From assembly GCF_018555685.1 (NCBI RefSeq), contig NZ_JAFLWW010000003.1, positions 496,001 to 560,000 of the forward strand: DNA of 64,000 bases. The letters run 5' to 3'. The stretch is from Aminobacter anthyllidis. GTDB taxonomy: Bacteria > Pseudomonadota > Alphaproteobacteria > Rhizobiales > Rhizobiaceae. The position numbers were made by a program, and so were the translations under genes. The notes beneath the pieces are model-generated. The model made no database searches, had not been told where the DNA came from, and worked only from the letters and a program-made list of their open reading frames with translations. Below, piece by piece: positions 16,824 to 25,635 of the stretch. How positions within the stretch are numbered: the stretch's first letter is position 1; each line of letters begins with the position of its first letter.

Positions 16824-17008
16824 ACGCTGGACTCTGTTCCGCTAGTGCGACGAGCGCACGTGTTTAGCGCAGGTTAACCAATGGCAGGAAAGCACACTTC
16901 CGATATCAAAACACATCACAAAGCCGATAGTCTTCGGTTTCGCGGCCAGAGATACGATAGTAGATATCGATATGAGGTTCTTTGCGTAATGACTTGTATG
17001 AACAAGTC
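16824..17008. promoter_or_regulatory. Divergent promoter region between biosynthetic operon and methyltransferase
   Basis: About 185 bases, clearly more AT-rich than its flanks toward the right end, separating asnB (minus strand) from the methyltransferase (plus strand). It contains a 10-bp palindrome ATATCGATAT (16964-16973), a short GTGCG-N5-CGCAC repeat (16845-16859) and, at the right edge, a long inverted repeat reported separately. The arrangement suggests co-regulation of both directions, which is inference. Confidence 0.55.
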
Positions 17009-17010
17009 AT
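16989..17010. repeat. 22-bp inverted repeat (9-bp arms) at the methyltransferase start
   Basis: Perfect arms ATGACTTGT (16989-16997) and ACAAGTCAT (17002-17010) flank the spacer ATGA. The right arm includes the first two bases of the ATG at 17009. It could be a dimeric-regulator operator or, in RNA, a hairpin hiding the start codon. Its length and symmetry are similar to lux-type boxes, but I recognise no specific regulator consensus. Confidence 0.75.
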
Positions 17011-17797
17011 GTTGATGACAATCGTGCCTGACAGAAGCATTGCCCGGTTGACGATCCAAGGCACTAGGGTTGTCATGGGCAGGGCAAGGGACTTGGCGAG
17101 GGCAACAATGCATATCGTTGAGAACAGCGGCGGCAAATCGGGAATAGCGCTGCACAGGTTCATGGACATCGAGCTCGAACTGGGGCCCGACGTGCTTGTC
17201 CCGCGCGAGGAAACAGAAATTCTCGGCCGTGCCGCGATCGGCATCCTCAACGGCCGCGAGCCTGATATCAGGGTGATCGACATGTGTTGCGGTTCCGGCA
17301 ATCTCGGACTGGCGATCGCCAGCAAGGTGCCGGGCGCGCGGGTGTGGAGCGCCGACCTGACCGACAGCACCGTCGCCACCGCCCGCCGAAATGCCGACCG
17401 TCTCGGCGTTGCCGACCGGGTGACGATCGCCCAGGGCGATCTGTTCGGCGCGTTCGACGGGCTCGATCTCGCCGGATCCATGGACCTCGTGGTCTGCAAT
17501 CCGCCCTACATATCGTCGGCCCGCCTGGAAGGCGACCGCAGCGAGTTGCTTGCATCCGAACCCAGGGAGGCATTCGACGGCGGACCCTATGGCCTGTCCA
17601 TCCACCAGCGGCTCATCCGCGATGCGGCGGCATTTCTGAAGCCGGGCGGGTGGCTGGCCTTCGAATTCGGCGAAGGCCAGGACCGCCAGGTGGCGGCGCT
17701 GCTTGCCAGGGCACGCGCCTACGCGCCGGCGGAATTCGTCGCCGACGGCGCCAAGACACCGCGCGTGGCCATCGTCCGCAAACTCGACCCCGCGTGA
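17009..17797 (+). CDS. PrmC/HemK-like SAM-dependent methyltransferase
   Basis: A 262-residue class I methyltransferase counted from the ATG at 17009; a TTG at 16982 and an ATG at 17015 are alternatives and no start has a good ribosome binding site. Visible motifs are VLVPREETEIL (the PrmC-type pre-motif), DMCCGSGNLGLAI (SAM-binding motif I) and NPPYI (catalytic motif of N/Q methyltransferases). Housekeeping PrmC normally sits beside prfA, which is absent here. Context next to the carrier-protein operon suggests a secondary-metabolite or protein-modifying role. Substrate unknown. Confidence 0.85.
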   Translation: MLMTIVPDRSIARLTIQGTRVVMGRARDLARATMHIVENSGGKSGIALHRFMDIELELGPDVLVPREETEILGRAAIGILNGREPDIRVIDMCCGSGNLGLAIASKVPGARVWSADLTDSTVATARRNADRLGVADRVTIAQGDLFGAFDGLDLAGSMDLVVCNPPYISSARLEGDRSELLASEPREAFDGGPYGLSIHQRLIRDAAAFLKPGGWLAFEFGEGQDRQVAALLARARAYAPAEFVADGAKTPRVAIVRKLDPA

Positions 17798-17876
17798 CCG
17801 GGAGTTCGAACTTCACCCTTCCTAGATGTTTCCCACCTAATCCATTGCTGCCGTGACATGACCGAGGCTTCGCCCG

Positions 17877-18995
17877 ATGCCTGAAATTCGTCCATTGCAG
17901 GCCGCCGATCTCGCGGTCGTCGCAGACATGTTCCAGCGTGTGCTGCGCAAGCGCCGCACGCCCACGCCCGCCTCCCTTCCCGGCTACCTCCAGCGGCTCT
18001 ATCTCGACTCCACGGATGGCACGGCTGGATCGCCGTCGCTTGTCCATGTCGCCGACGACGGCCAGATATCGGGCTTCATCGGCGTCACCTCGCTGCCCAT
18101 GCGCTTCAACGACAAGAAGCTGAATGCCTCGATCTGTGGCTCGCTGATGGTCGACGAGGACCAGCGCAACGACCTGTCAGGCGCAAGGCTGCTCAAGGCG
18201 TTTCTCGCCGGCCCGCAGGATCTTTCGTTCAGCGAGACGGCGAGCGACGTCACCGCCAGCATGTGGACGACGCTGCGCGGTTCGATCCTGCCGCAATACA
18301 GCCTCGACTGGATCAAGGTGTTCAAGCCGGCTGCCTTTGCGGTTGCCGGCGCCAGGCAACGGCTGCCCGTTGCGCGCTTTGGTGCCCCGTTGGCCCGCGC
18401 CGTCGATGCCTGCCTCGGCCTTCGCCGCAGCGGCGGCGAATTTTCACGCTGGTTCGGCGCCGGCGATGCGACGGCATCGCAAGGCCGCTATACGGTTTCG
18501 GACATCGATGCCGACGGCTTCGCCGGATTGCTCGGCAAATTCACCTCGCGCTTCGCCATTCATCCGGATTGGGACGAGCAGGTGCTGTCCCGCGTCATGT
18601 CGGATGCCTCGACCAAAAAGGACTATGGCGAAATTTTCCGCTGCACGGTGGCTGCGCGCACCGGGGCCGTCATCGGGGCCTTTGTCTATTTTGGCCGGCC
18701 CGGCGACATCGGCCACGTCCTGCAGGTCCTGGCGTTGCCCGGCCAGGCAGGTGCCGTGATCGACTGCCTGATCAACCATGCCGCCGCTGCAGGCCTCGCC
18801 GGGATCAGGGGCAGAACCCAGCCGGCATTGCTGGAAGCAATGCTCGGTAGGCGGATCATCTTCATCAACGTCAACTCGACGGTCGTGCATTCCCGCGATC
18901 CCGAACTCGTGCGGCAATTCCAGGCCGGCAACGGCTTTTTCAACGGGCTGGTTGGGGAGCATTGGAGCCGGATCTTCGGCGACCACTTCGACTGA
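17877..18995 (+). CDS. Double-GNAT-fold acyltransferase-like protein
   Basis: A 372-residue protein. The N-terminal part (MPEIRPLQAADLAVVADMFQRVLRK, then SLVHVADDGQISGFIGVTSLPM) is a GNAT fold. The C-terminal half (IFRCTVAARTGAVIGAFVYFGRPGDIGHVLQVLALPGQAGAVIDCLINHAAAAGLAGIRGR) looks like a second, divergent GNAT-like domain. It is about 80 bases downstream of the methyltransferase on the same strand and may share its promoter. It could acylate the product of the divergent carrier-protein operon. No close family is recognised. Confidence 0.7.
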   Translation: MPEIRPLQAADLAVVADMFQRVLRKRRTPTPASLPGYLQRLYLDSTDGTAGSPSLVHVADDGQISGFIGVTSLPMRFNDKKLNASICGSLMVDEDQRNDLSGARLLKAFLAGPQDLSFSETASDVTASMWTTLRGSILPQYSLDWIKVFKPAAFAVAGARQRLPVARFGAPLARAVDACLGLRRSGGEFSRWFGAGDATASQGRYTVSDIDADGFAGLLGKFTSRFAIHPDWDEQVLSRVMSDASTKKDYGEIFRCTVAARTGAVIGAFVYFGRPGDIGHVLQVLALPGQAGAVIDCLINHAAAAGLAGIRGRTQPALLEAMLGRRIIFINVNSTVVHSRDPELVRQFQAGNGFFNGLVGEHWSRIFGDHFD

Positions 18996-19016
18996 CGGCT
19001 GGGTGGTCGGCCTGAA

Positions 19017-21365
19017 CTAGAATGCGTAGGACAGGACGTCGCCGGCCTGGCTGCTCATTGGCCCGAAGCGGCAGGCATTCGGCACCGACTTTTCCGCGCA
19101 GTAGCGATTGACGGCACGCGTGGTCGTGCCGCTGAGGACGCCGGTGACGGGTCCTTTGTAGAAGCCGGCCTGCTTGAGCTGCTGCTGTGCCAGGTAGATG
19201 TAGCCGTTCGGATGGGTGGTTCGCATCATGCGGATCAGCGACTGGCGCTGTTCCGCAGAGAGTTCGTGCATGCGCGCGGCGATCGACTGGTAGTTCTGGC
19301 GGCCGGAGCCTGCGGCAGCAAACAGCATTTCCTCGACAAGGCGGTCGCCACGCGACAGCCACGGCGACACGCCCGCGATCAGTTGCTCGGCGCGTTTCGG
19401 ATCGGCCTTGATGAAGGTCGTTCGGCCATAGCGGCGGCCGTCGCGATAGTAGCTGATCAGGTGCCGGGCCGCCGCGACGTTGCCGCTGCCCGCGGCCTGT
19501 TCGAGCAGCGCCACCGCTGCCTTGGCGTCGCGCTTGGTGCCCATGCCGTAGAGCATGGCATCGGCCAGCGGGATGACGGCATCGTCCAGCCCGGTCGCTT
19601 CGGCCTGGCGCAAGGCTGCGACCCCATCGGCCGGCTTGCCGGCATTGCGCAGCAGGCTCTCCGACAGAGCAGACCCCAGGATGAGCAGGCCGTAGGGATC
19701 GCCCGCCTCCGCCGCCTGGCGATAGTAGCCGGCGGCTCTCTTGCCGTTGCTCTGCAACAGCTTGCCTTCCCGAAAGAGGTCGCCGAGCCTGATCAGCCCT
19801 TGCGTCCGTCCGAGCGAGGCAGCCTCCGCATATTCGCGCATTGCGGCCTGGACGTCGGGTGGGCCGCCATCACCCCGGCTCAGCAGGTCGCCCATCACGA
19901 CATGCGCCTCGGCTTCGCCGCTCTCGGTCGCAGCCTTGACCATGGCCCGGCCTGTGGCAATGTCTTGCGCTGTGCCCTGCCCGCGCGCCACCATTGCGCC
20001 GGCACGGACGGCCCCGATGACGTCGCCGAGCCCTGCGGCCTGGCGGTAGTAGCCGAGCGCCTTGGGCAGGTCCACGGCGACCGTCATGCCGTCGCTATAG
20101 AAGTCGCCGAGCCGCACCAGCGCCTCGACCTCATTGAGGCTCACAGCGCGCTCGTAGGCCGCGACAGCCGCATCGCCATCGACGTCGCCCGACTCCGGTT
20201 CACGCAAAAGGTCGCCAAGGCTGATCAGCGCCTGCGGGTTGCCGGCATCGGCGAACCGCCGGACGATGTCGCGCCCGCCCGAAACGTCGCGCAAGGTGCC
20301 CAACCCATGCGCCGTCATCTCGCCTGCCCGCAAGGCGGCGCGCGTGTTGCCCGCCTCGGCGGCGCGCTTGTAGTAGTCAAGGCCAGCGCCGGCATCGGTC
20401 GCCACCGGCGACTGCACCACGCCGCTGTAGACATCGCCAAGGAACGTCAACGCTTCGGCGTCGCCCGCATCGGCGAGGCTCTTGATCGAGGCCAGCCCGC
20501 CTTCGACGTCCTGGCGGGTGCCCTGGCCACGGAACGTCAGTTCGGCGACGCGCAGCTTGCCGAATTGTTGTCCAGCCTGCGCAGCCTTGTCGTAGAACTC
20601 GAAAGCCTTGACGTAATCGGGCTTGCCGGCGCGTCCACTGCCGTAGAGATCGGCAAGCCGCAGCAAGGCGTCGGCATGTCCGAGAGCCGCCGCCTTGGCA
20701 TAAGCTGTTTCCGCCTGCTCCGCGTCCAACGCACCGGCATCGGCGTCGTTCATCAGGTCGCCGAGCGAAACGAGCGCGTGCATGTTGCCGCGATCGGCAA
20801 GCGAGCGCACCAGCGCTAGCCCGGCCTCCCGGTCCCTGGCGATGCCCTGCCCGCGCGCCAGCATCTCGCCGCTGCGCAGGATGCCTGTTTCGTTGCCCGC
20901 CGCGGCAGCGCGGCGGTAATAATCGTAGGCCCGCGGCAGGTCGAGCGGGATCGCCTGGCTGTCGGCGTGACTATAGAGACCGCCAAGCGAGGCGAGCGCT
21001 GCACCATCGCCGGCCGATGCCACCTCCTCGATGGCCGACAGGCCGGCGGTGATATCCCGTTCGGTGCCTTCGCCCAGCACGCGCATTTCGCCGACCCGCA
21101 ACCGTGCTATGGCGCTGCCGGCCTCCGCCGCCTGGCGGTAGTAGTCGAACGCCTTCGCCGGATCGCGGTTGGCGTTGCCGGCATTGCTGTAGAGATCGCC
21201 GAGCCGCAGCAACGCATCGGCGTTGACGGCGCGCTCCGAGGTGGCTCCGCCCGATGTCGACGACGCGCCTGCCTCGGGCGCAGTTTCCGCCGACATGGCG
21301 GTGCCCGCCGAGAGTGCGACGAACACCGTCATCAGCGCCACATGGCAGATACGCGACAATGCCAA
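19017..21365 (-). CDS. Periplasmic Sel1/TPR-repeat scaffold protein with C-terminal peptidoglycan-binding-like region
   Basis: A 782-residue protein with a signal peptide (cleavage after TAMSA, about residue 26). Residues ~48-640 are about 16 Sel1-like repeats arranged as a higher-order unit: GDLYS...AFDYYRQAAEAG, then RVGEM..GQGT..D..AGLA.I..LADAG, then GDLL..AY.KAA.LG. The C-terminal 130 residues end with LKQAGFYKGPVTGVLSGTTTRAVNRYC, a peptidoglycan-binding-like motif. AlgK- and PelB-type repeat scaffolds serve exopolysaccharide export. It is the downstream paralogue of the gene at 21398, separated by 32 bases. Confidence 0.85.
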   Translation of the reverse strand: MALSRICHVALMTVFVALSAGTAMSAETAPEAGASSTSGGATSERAVNADALLRLGDLYSNAGNANRDPAKAFDYYRQAAEAGSAIARLRVGEMRVLGEGTERDITAGLSAIEEVASAGDGAALASLGGLYSHADSQAIPLDLPRAYDYYRRAAAAGNETGILRSGEMLARGQGIARDREAGLALVRSLADRGNMHALVSLGDLMNDADAGALDAEQAETAYAKAAALGHADALLRLADLYGSGRAGKPDYVKAFEFYDKAAQAGQQFGKLRVAELTFRGQGTRQDVEGGLASIKSLADAGDAEALTFLGDVYSGVVQSPVATDAGAGLDYYKRAAEAGNTRAALRAGEMTAHGLGTLRDVSGGRDIVRRFADAGNPQALISLGDLLREPESGDVDGDAAVAAYERAVSLNEVEALVRLGDFYSDGMTVAVDLPKALGYYRQAAGLGDVIGAVRAGAMVARGQGTAQDIATGRAMVKAATESGEAEAHVVMGDLLSRGDGGPPDVQAAMREYAEAASLGRTQGLIRLGDLFREGKLLQSNGKRAAGYYRQAAEAGDPYGLLILGSALSESLLRNAGKPADGVAALRQAEATGLDDAVIPLADAMLYGMGTKRDAKAAVALLEQAAGSGNVAAARHLISYYRDGRRYGRTTFIKADPKRAEQLIAGVSPWLSRGDRLVEEMLFAAAGSGRQNYQSIAARMHELSAEQRQSLIRMMRTTHPNGYIYLAQQQLKQAGFYKGPVTGVLSGTTTRAVNRYCAEKSVPNACRFGPMSSQAGDVLSYAF

Positions 21366-21397
21366 CTCCTTAACAGCCGTCGGCCAAGCGACGCCGT

Positions 21398-23578
21398 TCA
21401 GTTCTGTACATTTTCTCCTGCTGCCGGGTTCTCCGCGTCGACCGCCTTCAGGTAATATTCCGCCGCCTTGCCGCCGTCGGCCGGAACGCCCTTGCCGTCG
21501 CGATAGACGTCGCCGAGCCTGAGCAGGGCATCGGCGCGACCCTGCCGGGCTGCATTTTCGTAGGCAGCGACGGCGGCATCACCGTCGACCGGTCCCACCG
21601 CACCGGACAGATGGAGGTCGCCAAGCACGACATAGGCATAGGGGTCGCCTGATATGCCGACCTGCCTGACAAGCTCGAGACCCGCCGGAATGTCCTGGCG
21701 CGTGCCTTCGCCCCGTGCGGTCATCTCGCCCTGGCGCAGCCTGCCGGTCTCGTCGCCGGCCATGCTGGCCCGGCGGTAATAATCGAACGCCTTGGCAGGG
21801 TCGGCCGGTATCGTGCCGCCAAGCCGATAGATGTCGCCGATGCGCACAAGCGCGTCCGGGCGTCCCAGTGCTGCTGCCTTCTCATAAGCCAGCACTGCCC
21901 CCGACGCGTCGACCTTGCCCGTCGAGCCATCGCCGATCAGCGCCGCGAACGACATCAGCGCATCGCTGTTGCCGGCGTCGGCTACGGCCTTGACCAGCCG
22001 CAGGCCGCCCGCGACGTCCCTGGCAGTGCCCTGGCCACGCACCATCATCTCGCCGGCGTGCACCGCTCCCATGACGCTGCCGGCATCGGCGGATTTGCTG
22101 TAATAGCCGAACGCCGTTGCCGGATTGGCCGGCAGCAGCCCGCCGATACCGCGCTGATAGAGCCCGCCGAGCAGGTTCATCGCGTCCGCGTCGCCGTCGT
22201 CGGCGAGCGAATTCATCTGGGCAAGGCCGGCGGCGACGTTGCGATCGGTGCCCTGCCCGAGAACCGTCATTTCGCCGACGCGCAGCTTGCCGGCCAGATT
22301 GCCGGCCTGCGACGCCCTGACGTAGTAGGCGAAGGCCTTGGGTGGATCGGAAGCAATCGCGCCGTTGCGGCTGTAAAGGTCGCCGAGCCTGACCAGCGCA
22401 TCGCTGTGACCGAGCGACGCGGCCTTTTCGTAGGATGTGACGGCAGCGGGAAGGTCGACGGGGGCGACCGCCGCATCGCTGAGCAGGTCGCCGAGCGCGA
22501 TCAGCGCGAAGGTGTCGCCGTGGTCGGCAAGACCGGTCAGCATCGCCCGCCCGGCCTGGTAGGATTGGCTGGTGCCGCGACCCCGCGCCAGCATTTCGCC
22601 GGTGCGCAGGATGCCGGTCTCGTCACCGCTGTCGGCGGCACGGCGGAAATAGCCGAAGGCCTTGCCGAGATCGATCGCGATGACGCCGCCATCGGCGCGG
22701 CTGTAGAGCGAACCGAGCAGGACGAGCCCGGCGGGGTTGCGCGTGCGCGCCACCACCTCCTCGATCATCGCCAGCCCGGCTTGGACGTCCTGCGTCGCCC
22801 CTTGCCCGATGGCGATCATCTCGCCGACACGCAGCTTGGCCATGTCATAGCCGAGATCGGCTGCCTTGCGGTAATAGTCGAGCGCCTTTTCCGGCTCCAT
22901 CGCGACCATGCCCTGGCCGCCGGGCCGGTACAGGTCGCCAAGCAGCACCAGCGCCTCGGGGTTGCCGGCATCGGCGAGCGCGCCGATCATCGCCAGGCCC
23001 TTGCCGGTGTCGCGGGCGACGCCTTGCCCACGCGCCAGCATCTCGCCGACACGCAGCTTGCCGTCGGCGTTGCCGGCCTTGGCGGCCTGGTCGTAGAACA
23101 GGTAGGCCCGCTTCGGGTCGGCGGCAACGACCCTGCCCTCGCGGTACAGGTCGCCAAGCCGCATCAAGGCTTCCGAGCTGCCCATGCTCGCCGCCTGCAG
23201 GTAAAGCTCGGATGCCGCGAAGGGGTCGGCCGGCGCGTCCTTGACGACGCCGATCAGGTCCGACGGCGAGATGACCGCGTAGATCGCGGCGGGTCGGCCG
23301 GGATTGTCCAGGCCGCGATAATAGGCGAGCGCCGCTTCGGCCGCGGCAGCCGTCGTCTTGCCGTCGCGGTAGAGGTCGCCCAGGGCGATGTACGACGCCG
23401 CAAGCGCCTGCGTGAAACCATCGCGGGCATCCGCCTTGGATTTGGTAGCCTGGATGGCGTGGGGTTCGGCCGGGGACGCAAGGCCCAGCGCCGGCGACGT
23501 TGGAGCCTGTCCGGCGGGACTGGCTTCAGCTATTCCCGACACAACAGCGCTGGCAACCAACAACCAGCCGATACGCAT
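21398..23578 (-). CDS. Periplasmic Sel1/TPR-repeat scaffold protein (paralogue)
   Basis: A 726-residue protein with a short signal peptide (MRIGWLLVASAVVSGIAEA). Nearly all of the rest is the same composite Sel1 repeat as in the neighbour at 19017, with motifs such as KLRVGEMLARGQGVARD and ALVLLGDLYR recurring. It lacks the C-terminal peptidoglycan-binding-like part. The pair is a tandem duplication that has diverged. Position next to polymerase-like and flippase genes supports a role in assembly or export of a polysaccharide; direct function is not known. Confidence 0.85.
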   Translation of the reverse strand: MRIGWLLVASAVVSGIAEASPAGQAPTSPALGLASPAEPHAIQATKSKADARDGFTQALAASYIALGDLYRDGKTTAAAAEAALAYYRGLDNPGRPAAIYAVISPSDLIGVVKDAPADPFAASELYLQAASMGSSEALMRLGDLYREGRVVAADPKRAYLFYDQAAKAGNADGKLRVGEMLARGQGVARDTGKGLAMIGALADAGNPEALVLLGDLYRPGGQGMVAMEPEKALDYYRKAADLGYDMAKLRVGEMIAIGQGATQDVQAGLAMIEEVVARTRNPAGLVLLGSLYSRADGGVIAIDLGKAFGYFRRAADSGDETGILRTGEMLARGRGTSQSYQAGRAMLTGLADHGDTFALIALGDLLSDAAVAPVDLPAAVTSYEKAASLGHSDALVRLGDLYSRNGAIASDPPKAFAYYVRASQAGNLAGKLRVGEMTVLGQGTDRNVAAGLAQMNSLADDGDADAMNLLGGLYQRGIGGLLPANPATAFGYYSKSADAGSVMGAVHAGEMMVRGQGTARDVAGGLRLVKAVADAGNSDALMSFAALIGDGSTGKVDASGAVLAYEKAAALGRPDALVRIGDIYRLGGTIPADPAKAFDYYRRASMAGDETGRLRQGEMTARGEGTRQDIPAGLELVRQVGISGDPYAYVVLGDLHLSGAVGPVDGDAAVAAYENAARQGRADALLRLGDVYRDGKGVPADGGKAAEYYLKAVDAENPAAGENVQN

Positions 23579-23739
23579 GGGCCCAAGCTCCCAACAGCGC
23601 GGCGCATCCAGGATGCGCCGCTGCTAATATGAAACAGTTATTGCATTTTTCCGGCAAGAGTATTCTTCAACGGCGCCGTTCACGAAGCCGTATCCTCCGA
23701 CGTGTCCGTCCGTTTCATCCCTATGGTTCGGCGCGCGCA

Positions 23740-25635
23740 TCACTCGATCCACTCGCCCATGCCGATCCCCTGGTCGTTGGGTGCGAAAACGCTGGCATCG
23801 GCTGTTGCGCGCACCAGCCGGAACCGCGCCGAGTCGCGCAAGGCCTTCTCGATTGCGTCGAGCGAGCCCTTCGGCATCACCCCGAGATCGTCGATATAGG
23901 CCTTCTGGCTGCGCGTGATGATGATGAAGGCCGAGCCTGCCGGCACGGCCCGCAACCAGTCCCCGAGCTCGGCAGCAGGATCGGCGAGAACCGCCGCTAT
24001 GGATTGCCTGCTCTCGTTGGAGATCGGCACATAGGTGAAGTTTTCGTAGTTCATGAACTGCTCGGGATAGTTGGGCGCGCCCTCGACAAGGACCGAACCG
24101 GCCGGTGCGTTGCGGTAGAGCCATTCGGACGCCTGCACTTCCGCTTGTGAGAAGGTGTACTGGCGGTCCTTGCCATTGTTGGCGAGAACGAAGGCGACGG
24201 AGAGTGCTGCGCCGAACAGGCCGATCGCAAAGCGCGCGATGGCGTCGCGTTGCGTACCCGACCACGGGAAGAACAATGCGGCGGCAAAGAAGGCCAGGAA
24301 CGGCAGCGCGAACAGATAGACGCGGAACACGATCTCGCCGCCATAGGATGTGGCAACGACCATGAACGCAGGCGCCAGCGTCAGCACGATGGCCGGCCCG
24401 TCGCGATATCCCGCAACAAGCCTGCGCAGGCCACCCAAGACGGCTGCCAAAGCGACCGCACCGGTCAGCGCCCGCGACGCCCAGGACACCACCACCTGCC
24501 CCTCACTGACGATCGAGGTGTCCACCAGGCGCTCGCTGATTTCGTTTGAGGTGTCGCCAAAGCGCTGGACCAGTTCAGGCAGGATCGACGCCATGTAGCC
24601 GTCAGCGTAAAATAGAAGCCACGCAACTTCGACGAGGCCGGCAAAGACGAGGTAGCCGAGGCTCAGCTGGCCGATAACCCAAAGACCGCCAAGGGCCATG
24701 AGCACGACGATCGGCGTCAGCGGGTGTGTCGCGGTGATCATCACGATCAGCGCCATGGCCGCCACCGAGGCGGCGACACGGACATATGACTGGATAGCCA
24801 GCGTGGCCGGCGGCTGGCCGCGCGAGACGAAGGCGAAGTAGCGGCCGCAAAGCCTGGAAAGGCCACGCCCACAGGGATCGGCCCAGGCGGGCGAGATCCT
24901 GAGAGGGCCGACGCAAAGCGCGATCAGCATGAGGTAGAACAGGAACGCGACGCCCTGCGGCGAAAAGTAATCCTGGCCGATCCAGTTGCCGATGACGAAC
25001 ACCCACACCCCGCCCCAGACCAGCCGCGGGTCGGCGGTGAAGCGGCGATAGATCTGTGGCAGCACCAGCACATAGAGCAGGTTGAGCGCGGGCGGCGAAA
25101 AGCGTGCGATTTCGGCAAGCTGGATCGGCTTGATGTCGAACAGGTTGGCGATCGCGGCGCTGACGACGAACAGGCCGGGCCAATTGGCGTAGGCGGCGAG
25201 GAAGGGTGCCTTCGGGTCGATCTGGCCGTGCCGCTGGACGTAGTCGACGACACCGACATGCTTCCAGGCCCAGGCGTAACGCAATTCGTCGTAGACGATG
25301 GCCGACGTGCCATGAAGTAACAGCACCAGCATGACGATCATCAGGAGCGGCATGCGGGTCTCGCAGACGCCGCGCTTCAGGCTGAAGGCGAAACCCAGGC
25401 CAACGGCCGCATAGGCCGCCCAGATGATGCCGGGCAGGACCGAGATCAGGCCATAGTCGTCGACACCGGCGGGATCGGTGATGAAAAGGACGACCAGCCA
25501 CAAGGCAAAAGCCAGGCAAAGGCAGGTCAACGACAGGGCGAACGACACTGTCGAGGCGCGGCTATCCCTGGCCAAAGGCGGCAACCGCAACGCCGGCGAC
25601 AATGCGAGGCTGGCTTCCCTCGTCATCACATTCAT
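23740..25635 (-). CDS. Polytopic membrane protein, GT-C/O-antigen-polymerase-like
   Basis: A 631-residue protein with roughly 11-13 hydrophobic segments (first about 28-55, last about 465-485) and a soluble C-terminal domain of about 130 residues. A long loop after the third helix (SAIVYDELRYAWAWKHVGVVDY) carries acidic residues, as in GT-C glycosyltransferases. The soluble tail (QASEWLYRNAPAGSVLVEGAPNYPEQF) resembles that of dolichyl-phosphate-mannose-type and Wzy-like enzymes. Its start overlaps the stop of the flippase-fusion gene (ATGA). Likely the polymerase or a lipid-linked-sugar glycosyltransferase of the locus; the exact type is undetermined. Confidence 0.72.
   Translation of the reverse strand: MNVMTREASLALSPALRLPPLARDSRASTVSFALSLTCLCLAFALWLVVLFITDPAGVDDYGLISVLPGIIWAAYAAVGLGFAFSLKRGVCETRMPLLMIVMLVLLLHGTSAIVYDELRYAWAWKHVGVVDYVQRHGQIDPKAPFLAAYANWPGLFVVSAAIANLFDIKPIQLAEIARFSPPALNLLYVLVLPQIYRRFTADPRLVWGGVWVFVIGNWIGQDYFSPQGVAFLFYLMLIALCVGPLRISPAWADPCGRGLSRLCGRYFAFVSRGQPPATLAIQSYVRVAASVAAMALIVMITATHPLTPIVVLMALGGLWVIGQLSLGYLVFAGLVEVAWLLFYADGYMASILPELVQRFGDTSNEISERLVDTSIVSEGQVVVSWASRALTGAVALAAVLGGLRRLVAGYRDGPAIVLTLAPAFMVVATSYGGEIVFRVYLFALPFLAFFAAALFFPWSGTQRDAIARFAIGLFGAALSVAFVLANNGKDRQYTFSQAEVQASEWLYRNAPAGSVLVEGAPNYPEQFMNYENFTYVPISNESRQSIAAVLADPAAELGDWLRAVPAGSAFIIITRSQKAYIDDLGVMPKGSLDAIEKALRDSARFRLVRATADASVFAPNDQGIGMGEWIE

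Noticed and set aside
19212-20819. 535-codon plus-strand frame opposite the Sel1 gene
   Set aside because: Shadow of a repetitive gene; the repeats only mirror the Sel1 periodicity.
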